64,000 nucleotides of DNA. Origin: Sphaerisporangium rufum. GTDB taxonomy: Bacteria > Actinomycetota > Actinomycetes > Streptosporangiales > Streptosporangiaceae. The DNA lies in assembly GCF_016863395.1 (NCBI RefSeq), contig NZ_BOOU01000032.1:93767-157766 (forward strand), written 5' to 3'. Shown one piece after another: positions 59,320 to 64,000 of this stretch. The translations under genes and the position numbers were made by a program. Below the pieces are notes generated by a model. It had not been told where the DNA came from, did no database searches, and saw nothing but the letters and a program-made list of their open reading frames with translations. Every line of letters starts with the position of its first letter. Within the stretch, counting starts at the first letter, position 1.

Positions 59320-60189
59320 GTGCCCGGTGTCGGTGTCAGGAGTGCGCCCTTCATGCGAGAACGTGTCCGGCGAGTGCTGGAGTCGGCGAGGTTCCAGCGG
59401 GCGATCATCGGGGTGATCGTGCTCAACGCGGCCACCCTCGGCGTGGAGACCGCGCCGAGGGCGGTCGCCGAGTACGGCATGCTGCTGCACGTCGTGGATC
59501 ATGCCGCGCTGTACGTCTTCGTCGCCGAGCTGCTGGCCAAGCTGTACGTCTACCGGCTGCGCTTCGTCCGCGACCCGTGGAACGTGTTCGACGCCCTGAT
59601 CATCGGGGTGTCGTTCCTGCCGACCGCCGGCGGGCTGTCGGTGCTGCGCGCCCTGCGCGTGCTGCGGGCGCTGCGACTGATCTCGGTGGTGCCGAGCCTG
59701 CGCCGGGTGGTGTCGGCGCTGCTGGGCGCGGTGCCCGGCATGTCGTCCATCGCCGTGCTGCTGGCGCTCATCCTGTACGTGGCGGCGGTGATGGGCACCC
59801 GGCTGTACGGCGCGGCGTCACCCGAGTACTTCGGCGACCTGCCGACCTCACTGTTCACCCTGTTCCAGACGATGACCGGGGACGGCTGGTCGGACGTCAA
59901 CCGAGACGTGATGCGGGTCCATCCCTCGGCCTGGGTGTTCTTCGTGCTGTTCGTCCTGGTGTGCACGTTCGTGGTGCTCAACCTGTTCATCGCGGTCGTG
60001 GTGAGCGCGATGGAGGACGAGCACCGGCGCGAACGCGACCCCGAGCCGGCCGTCACCGAGTCCGCGCCGGCGATCGCCGCCGAGCTGGCCGCGCTCCGCG
60101 CGGAGATCGCCGCTCTCCGCGAGGCGCTCCCCGCGCGCCCGGCCGTCTCCGGGGACGCGCTGACCGGCGCGAACGGCGCGGCTCGCTAG
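59320..60189 (+). CDS. Voltage-gated cation channel family protein
   Basis: A 289-residue six-TM channel of the ion_trans family. S4 has Arg110, Arg113, Arg116 and Arg119 in SVLRALRVLRALRLISVVPS. The pore helix and filter read LFQTMTGDGWSDVNRDVMRV (180-199), close to the Cav/NALCN-like TGEDW or TGEGW type rather than TLESWS of NaChBac. S6 is FVVLNLFIAVVVSAMEDEH. A C-terminal coiled coil (IAAELAALRAEIAALREAL) should give a tetramer. GTG 59320 lies 6 nt after TAAGAT, so probably leaderless. Ion selectivity cannot be set from sequence. Confidence 0.92.
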   Translation: MPGVGVRSAPFMRERVRRVLESARFQRAIIGVIVLNAATLGVETAPRAVAEYGMLLHVVDHAALYVFVAELLAKLYVYRLRFVRDPWNVFDALIIGVSFLPTAGGLSVLRALRVLRALRLISVVPSLRRVVSALLGAVPGMSSIAVLLALILYVAAVMGTRLYGAASPEYFGDLPTSLFTLFQTMTGDGWSDVNRDVMRVHPSAWVFFVLFVLVCTFVVLNLFIAVVVSAMEDEHRRERDPEPAVTESAPAIAAELAALRAEIAALREALPARPAVSGDALTGANGAAR

Positions 60190-60196
60190 TGCCTGG

Positions 60197-61159
60197 TCAG
60201 CCCCCCGGCCGGACCCCCCGGAAGGTGCGGCGGTAGGCGTCCGGGGGGACGCCGAGCATGCGGTGGAAGTGGCGGCGCAGCGTCGTCGCGGTGCCCATGC
60301 CCGCCGCCGAGGCGATGGCGTCGACGCTGTCGTCGGTGACCTCCAGCAGTTCCTGCGCGCGGCGGATCCGCTGGGTGAGCAGCCACTGCAGCGGCGTGGT
60401 GCCGGTCACCGACCGGAAGTGCCGGGCCAGGTGGCGCGAGCTCATGTTCGCCCGCCGGGCCAGATCTTCGACGGTGAGCGGCTGGTCCAGCCGCCGCATC
60501 ACCCAGGGAAGCAGCTCGGCCAGCGGGTGGCCGTCCCGCTCGGGCACCGGCGTGCTGACGAACTGCGCCTGGCCACCCGCCCGGTGCGGCGGCACCACCA
60601 GGCGGCGGGCGACCGCGTTGGCGATTACTGAACCGTGGTCGCGGCGGACCAGGTGCAAGCACAGGTCCATCGCCGCGGCCTTGCCCGCCGAGGTGAGCAC
60701 CTGGCCGTTGTCGACGTACAGCACGTCCGGGTCGACCCGCACCCGGGGGTAGCGCGCGGCCAGCGCCTCGGTGTGCGCCCAGTGCGTGGTCGCGCCCAGC
60801 CCGTCCAGCAGGCCGGCCTCGGCGAGCACGAAAACGCCCGTGCACAGCGAGACCACGCGCGCCCCGGCGTCGTGGGCGGCGCGCACCGCCTCGACCAGGT
60901 CGGCCGGCGGATCCCCGTCGATGTCCGCCAGCGCGGGGACGATCACGGTGTGCGCGTGCGCCAGCCGGTCGAGCCCGCCGTCCGGCTCCACCAGGAACCG
61001 GCCGATCCGGGCCGGGCGCGCGCCGCAGACCGTGACGTCGTACCAGGGACCCGGCACGGCGTCCGGAGCGGAGCCGAAGACCTCGTAGGCGAGGCCCAGC
61101 TCGAAGTGCAGCATCCCGTCGGTGGCGGCGACCGCGACGGAGTAAGGGCCCGAAGTCAT
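60197..61159 (-). CDS. GlxA-family AraC-type transcriptional regulator
   Basis: A 320-residue regulator: DJ-1/PfpI-like domain (1 to ~175; GARVVSLCTGVFVLAEAGLL with the nucleophile-like Cys) and two AraC helix-turn-helix motifs (VEDLARRANMSSRHLARHFR; IASAAGMGTATTLRRHFHRM). TACAAT at 61172-61167 lies 7 nt before ATG 61159, a likely leaderless start. Convergent with the channel gene, divergent from the saccharopine-dehydrogenase-like gene, its likely target. Confidence 0.92.
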   Translation of the reverse strand: MTSGPYSVAVAATDGMLHFELGLAYEVFGSAPDAVPGPWYDVTVCGARPARIGRFLVEPDGGLDRLAHAHTVIVPALADIDGDPPADLVEAVRAAHDAGARVVSLCTGVFVLAEAGLLDGLGATTHWAHTEALAARYPRVRVDPDVLYVDNGQVLTSAGKAAAMDLCLHLVRRDHGSVIANAVARRLVVPPHRAGGQAQFVSTPVPERDGHPLAELLPWVMRRLDQPLTVEDLARRANMSSRHLARHFRSVTGTTPLQWLLTQRIRRAQELLEVTDDSVDAIASAAGMGTATTLRRHFHRMLGVPPDAYRRTFRGVRPGG

Positions 61160-61259
61160 GTCGGGAATTGTACGGGTATCGGCGTTCCGGACACTAGGCG
61201 TTGACCCGCCGGCCCGGCAGGCTTTCCGCAGCACATCACTTCGGCAGGTGGGAGCGGAC

Positions 61260-62303
61260 ATGAAGCAGGCGCGGAACGTGGCGGTGTACGGCGCCTACGG
61301 GCACACCGGGCGGTTCGTGGTGGCGGAGCTGCGCGACCGCGGATACGTTCCGCTGCTCCTCGGCCGAGATCCGGAGAAGTTGCGGGCGCTGACCGGGCTC
61401 CACCCGGGGCTGGAGAGCCGCCAGGCGCCGGCCGACGATCCGGCCGCACTGGTCCGCGCGCTGGCCGGTACGGACATCGTGATCAACTGCGCCGGGCCGT
61501 TCGCCTCGACCGCCCTCCCGGTGGCCGAAGCGGCGCTGCGCGCCGGCATCCCGTACGTCGACGTGGCGGCCGAGATCGAGGCGAACCTCGACACGTTCAC
61601 CCATCTGGCGGAGCGCGCCCGCGCCGCGGACGTGCTGGTCGTCCCGGCGATGGCCTTCTTCGGCGGCCTGGGCGACCTGCTGGTCACCACGGCGATGGGC
61701 GACTGGACGGTGGCCGACGAGGCGCACGTCGCCTACGGGCTGAGCAGCTGGCACCCCACCGCCGGAACGCTCGCCGCGGGCACGGTCTCGGCGCGGCGGC
61801 GCGGCGGCCGCCGGGTCCGCTTCACCGGCGGGCGGCTGGCGTACCACGATGACGCGTTGCCGACCCTGGAGTGGCCCTTCCCCGCTCCGCTCGGCCCGCA
61901 GCGGGTGATCGCGGAGTTCACCATGGCCGACGTCGTCACCATTCCCAGCCACCTGACGATCCCCGAGGTCCGCACCTACATGACCGCCCAGGCCGCCGCC
62001 GACCTGTCCGCCCCGAACCCCGCGCCGCCGGCCGCCGTCGACGAGCGCGGCCGCTCCGCGCAGACCTTCATCATCGACGTCCTGGTCCGCGCCGGTGGCC
62101 AGGAACGCCGGGTGACCGCCGCCGGCCAAGACATCTACGCCATCACCGCGCCGCTCGCGGTCGAGGCCGCCGACCGCATCCTCACCGGCCGCACCAAGGC
62201 CACCGGCGTCGCCTCCGCCGGTGCCGCCTTCGACGCCCCCGACTTCCTCCGCGCCCTATCCGGCCACCTCTCCCTGCACACCCCGGCCACCACCCGCACC
62301 TGA
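61260..62303 (+). CDS. Saccharopine-dehydrogenase-like NADP-binding protein
   Basis: A 347-residue protein with a Rossmann N-terminus (NVAVYGAYGHTGRFVVAELR) and the typical NCAGPFASTALPVAEAALRA... PYVDVAAEIE block of the saccharopine dehydrogenase NADP-binding group. It probably reduces an unknown carbonyl compound; trans-acting enoyl-reductase-like roles are known in the family. ATG 61260 follows GGGAGCGGAC. Divergent from a GlxA regulator. Position in a resistance or detoxification setting is possible, not shown. Confidence 0.88.
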   Translation: MKQARNVAVYGAYGHTGRFVVAELRDRGYVPLLLGRDPEKLRALTGLHPGLESRQAPADDPAALVRALAGTDIVINCAGPFASTALPVAEAALRAGIPYVDVAAEIEANLDTFTHLAERARAADVLVVPAMAFFGGLGDLLVTTAMGDWTVADEAHVAYGLSSWHPTAGTLAAGTVSARRRGGRRVRFTGGRLAYHDDALPTLEWPFPAPLGPQRVIAEFTMADVVTIPSHLTIPEVRTYMTAQAAADLSAPNPAPPAAVDERGRSAQTFIIDVLVRAGGQERRVTAAGQDIYAITAPLAVEAADRILTGRTKATGVASAGAAFDAPDFLRALSGHLSLHTPATTRT

Positions 62304-62366
62304 CGCCCCTGCTCGTCTGCCCGCCTCCCGCACGTCATCGTCGTGGCCGCACTTCTGAACGACTGA

Positions 62367-63008
62367 TCACCCGCAGTGCTCTCGATTAAGGAACGCGATC
62401 AGGTCTTCCTCCTCGGCAGCCGTCCGCGATCCCATATTCCGATGGGCCAACCCACGAAGTGTGGGCGAGCGATAAGGCTTGGGAAGAACGACCGTTCCGA
62501 TGCTGTCCTGCCATACTGTTCCTACGATGAACACCGACCCGTCCACGGCCGACATGGAAAATCCTGGATGACCGTATCCTGAGCCAAGAATACCCGATGC
62601 GGCTCCTTGACCTGCGAGATCCCAGTCGTCGGCTAGTTCCACCAATCCCCACATGGATTGCCACCATACAGGGTCTTCCCAGTCATGAGCCTCCTCCCGC
62701 GCCTGATCGAAGACCGGGTCTATAGCCGGACTCAGCGCTACCAGGAAACTTCGATCCGCTGCGAAAAGCCCGAATTCGGTCGCAATTTCGTACCAGTCGG
62801 CATTGAACTTAACGACGCGATCAGGGTCAGGGAGCTTGACAATCCTGTCGCGTCGCCCTTCCTCGGGGCCGCAAGACGTGACCATTCCCGCTAGAAAAGC
62901 AGGAATTCCCGTCCCGTACCTGAGGTGAAGGAATCTCATTCCAAAGCTCGCCATGAGCCCCGCCGTCAATTCCTCGTTCAACACTGCCCTCCACCCCATG
63001 GTAATCAT
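62367..63008 (-). CDS. Unrecognised protein in the immunity island
   Basis: A 213-residue protein I do not recognise. It is acidic and soluble (DWEDPVWWQSMWGLVELADD, AAEEEDLIAFLNREHCG), with Trp-rich core and no signal peptide or membrane segment. It is lower in GC than the surroundings. ATG 63008 is the longest start; ATG 62999 is in frame. A consensus TATAAT (63037-63032) lies ~25 nt upstream. It sits next to colicin-type immunity and two broken genes, so a contact-toxin immunity or related role is possible. Confidence 0.6.
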   Translation of the reverse strand: MITMGWRAVLNEELTAGLMASFGMRFLHLRYGTGIPAFLAGMVTSCGPEEGRRDRIVKLPDPDRVVKFNADWYEIATEFGLFAADRSFLVALSPAIDPVFDQAREEAHDWEDPVWWQSMWGLVELADDWDLAGQGAASGILGSGYGHPGFSMSAVDGSVFIVGTVWQDSIGTVVLPKPYRSPTLRGLAHRNMGSRTAAEEEDLIAFLNREHCG

Positions 63009-63140
63009 CAGCGTTGAAGCTGCGTGATCTCATTATATTTGTGCCCCCGTCCTTCCTCGGGCCGACTCAGAACAATGGACGCGGCCACATTGGCAGCAAA
63101 GCCCAGAAGCGAGTTCAGCCTGGACGGCCGGCCGGCACCG

Positions 63141-63353
63141 TCAGGCGTCCGCCCGCTTCACCGCATCGGCCTGCTGGTTGATGTCTTCGACGAACCGTTG
63201 GATTTCGGAGGCGTCCCACCCGAAAAAATACTCGATCTCCTAGGGCGAATTCCGGGTCAGCGAGTCGATCAGGCTCGAGACGATGAGCGTCAACTCCCGA
63301 TCAGAGAGCTCCCACTGATATTGCGAGTTCTTCCCCGCACCCAGGGTGGCCAT
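63141..63353 (-). pseudogene. Small gene with in-frame TAG (about 70 residues)
   Basis: From ATG 63353 (AAGGA upstream) the frame reads MATLGAGKNSQYQWELSDRE, LTLIVSSLIDSLTRNSP, then TAG at 63242-63240 (codon 38), then continues EIEYFFGWDASEIQRFVEDI, NQQADAVKRADA to TGA at 63141. The sequence on both sides of the TAG is coherent. A single GAG-to-TAG change would explain it. Function unknown; small acidic partner of toxin loci is one idea. I know of no amber suppression here. Confidence 0.7.
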
Positions 63354-63355
63354 TG

Positions 63356-63590
63356 TCACTTATCCTTTCTCTCTAGCGTACCAGGAAAGCGAAGTTCTAC
63401 TTTTCCCGCCCGAGTCACGGCGACCGGTAGACCCAGGCACGCTTCCGGTCAATAGAATACTCCGTCGCAGAACGACTCTTGATCAGGCGGCGTGATGCCG
63501 GCGGAAATTCGGATTTCGCCTAACAGACTACGCGAGCGCTTTCGGTCCCGCTCCCAGACAGGATTACCGCCTAGCGCTTCATAAGCTCAT
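63356..63590 (-). pseudogene. Small gene broken by a one-base insertion and an in-frame TGA
   Basis: ATG 63590 overlaps the stop of the immunity gene (ATGA). As written it ends at once (ATG AGC TTA TGA). Removing one T at 63583/63584 gives MSYEALGGNPVWERDRKRSR, SLLGEIRISAGITPPDQESF, CDGVFY, then TGA (63451-63449), then PEACLGLPVAVTRAGKVELR, FPGTLERKDK to a stop at 63356, 2 bp before the next ATG. The coherent codons on both sides and operon spacing argue for a decayed gene. I do not recognise the family. Confidence 0.68.
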
Positions 63591-63910
63591 AGTCGATGAC
63601 TGCCGGGGATTGCGCGTAGTTCCCGTAGGGTCGACTCGCCTTTACTTCGCATGCCTGCCTCGTCGAGGCCGCCTACCTCCTCGAGGATGCGCGGGTCCGC
63701 GCAGTAGTCGTCCACCGCGGCGAACAGACCGTCTAGCGCCCTGAACAGCTCGTCCTCCCACTTGGTCGGATCGGTCTTGTACAGCTTCAAGAACATCACT
63801 TCGAATTCGGCTCCCGTCAACCTGTGCTCGATGAAGGCACTCACCAGCACCACGTAAGGCGCAAGCTCGTGCCGCCATCCTTCGAACTCCCACCAATAGG
63901 ACTTGTCCAC
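63587..63910 (-). CDS. Colicin-type immunity protein (Colicin_immun-like)
   Basis: A 107-residue protein (VDKSYWWEFEGWRHELAPYV; FEVMFLKLYKTDPTKWEDEL; ALDGLFAAVDDYCADP). The pattern of a helix with F/L..L(F/Y)K.DPT.W followed by LDGLFAAVDDYCADP matches the bacterial self-protective colicin-like immunity family (PF09204, as for colicin D). The GTG at 63910 follows AGGAGGGTTCCGG. The cognate toxin should be just upstream beyond the right edge, or lost. It probably protects against a contact-dependent or secreted tRNase. Confidence 0.8.
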   Translation of the reverse strand: MDKSYWWEFEGWRHELAPYVVLVSAFIEHRLTGAEFEVMFLKLYKTDPTKWEDELFRALDGLFAAVDDYCADPRILEEVGGLDEAGMRSKGESTLRELRAIPGSHRL

Positions 63911-64000
63911 CCGGAACCCTCCTGCCTTCGAATCAGTGACCTGCGCCGGCACAGGACGACTCGCACAGGCCGTCAACAGAAGAGTGCGGGTGAAGTCAGT
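63911..64000 (-). other. Upstream segment before the immunity gene
   Basis: On the minus strand 90 bases lead to GTG 63910. The immunity frame is open through it (TLLLTACASRPVPAQ...) but no family signal can be read. It may hold the 3' end of a toxin gene or a promoter. The window stops here. Confidence 0.3.

Noticed and set aside
63240..63242. TAG as pyrrolysine codon
   Set aside because: Pyl is not expected here, no pyl genes are in the window, and neighbouring genes also show decay.
63449..63451. TGA as selenocysteine codon in the broken small gene
   Set aside because: A GGGTCT occurs nearby but no stem encloses it at the needed distance, no Sec-type family is recognisable, and the gene has a further frameshift.

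Overview
The window comes from a very GC-rich actinomycete chromosome, probably a sporulating filamentous order such as Streptosporangiales or Streptomycetales; I cannot fix the genus by reading. Signs of this are a DUF3073 protein, two whiJ/abaA-type trios (XRE regulator with DUF5753, DUF397 protein, HATPase anti-sigma-like protein), a RamB/isocitrate lyase pair, GlxA- and SigE-type regulators, a Ser/Thr kinase, an LCP protein, and many starts that look leaderless (TAnnnT about 6-7 nt before the start codon). No rRNA, tRNA, CRISPR array, intact prophage or insertion sequence was seen.

Layout. 1-880 (-): N-terminal part of a formate dehydrogenase alpha subunit with an in-frame UGA (selenocysteine) and a bacterial-type SECIS hairpin, running off the left edge. 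1-9.6 kb: small regulators with their targets (DUF3073, ArsR, a SoxR/MFS pair sharing an 18-bp sox box, a TetR/SDR pair around a 16+16 bp inverted repeat, a frameshifted membrane protein, a methyltransferase/TetR pair, a sulfotransferase, VOC and SRPBCC-like proteins). 9.8-12.9 kb: ramB divergent from aceA (glyoxylate shunt). 12.9-15.3 kb: a two-gene operon of a ParA-type ATPase and a Schlafen/AlbA_2-type ATP-binding protein, possibly accessory DNA. 15.4-17.9 kb: methyltransferase and the first XRE/DUF397/HATPase trio.

17.9-31 kb: CPA-type antiporter, a relic of a serine recombinase, an ECF sigma factor with a SnoaL-like tail, ABC ATPase, a SigE-type sigma with a coupled membrane protein, a Ser/Thr kinase, an esterase, and a three-gene ABC-2 exporter closed by an 18-bp-stem terminator. 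31-39 kb: YcnI copper protein, an ABC exporter with a LolA-like protein divergent from a two-component system across a 20-bp palindrome, and a PLP decarboxylase. 39-48 kb: LysR, zinc peptidase, LCP, spermidine-synthase-like membrane protein, and an S8 peptidase followed by a small propeptide-like protein. 48-54 kb: a second two-component system and a three-gene ABC exporter with low-complexity inserts. 54-57.3 kb: secreted CBM2-pectate lyase divergent from a LacI regulator. 57.4-59.2 kb: second XRE/DUF397/HATPase trio. 59.3-62.3 kb: a voltage-gated-type cation channel, a GlxA regulator and a saccharopine-dehydrogenase-like protein. 62.4-64 kb: a less GC-rich island with a colicin-type immunity protein and two small genes broken by stop codons and a frameshift, suggesting an eroding toxin-immunity locus.

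The main recurring theme is local regulation: most regulators sit beside or divergent from their likely target, and several intergenic regions hold readable operators. Family assignments rest on motif recognition only; no database search was possible.
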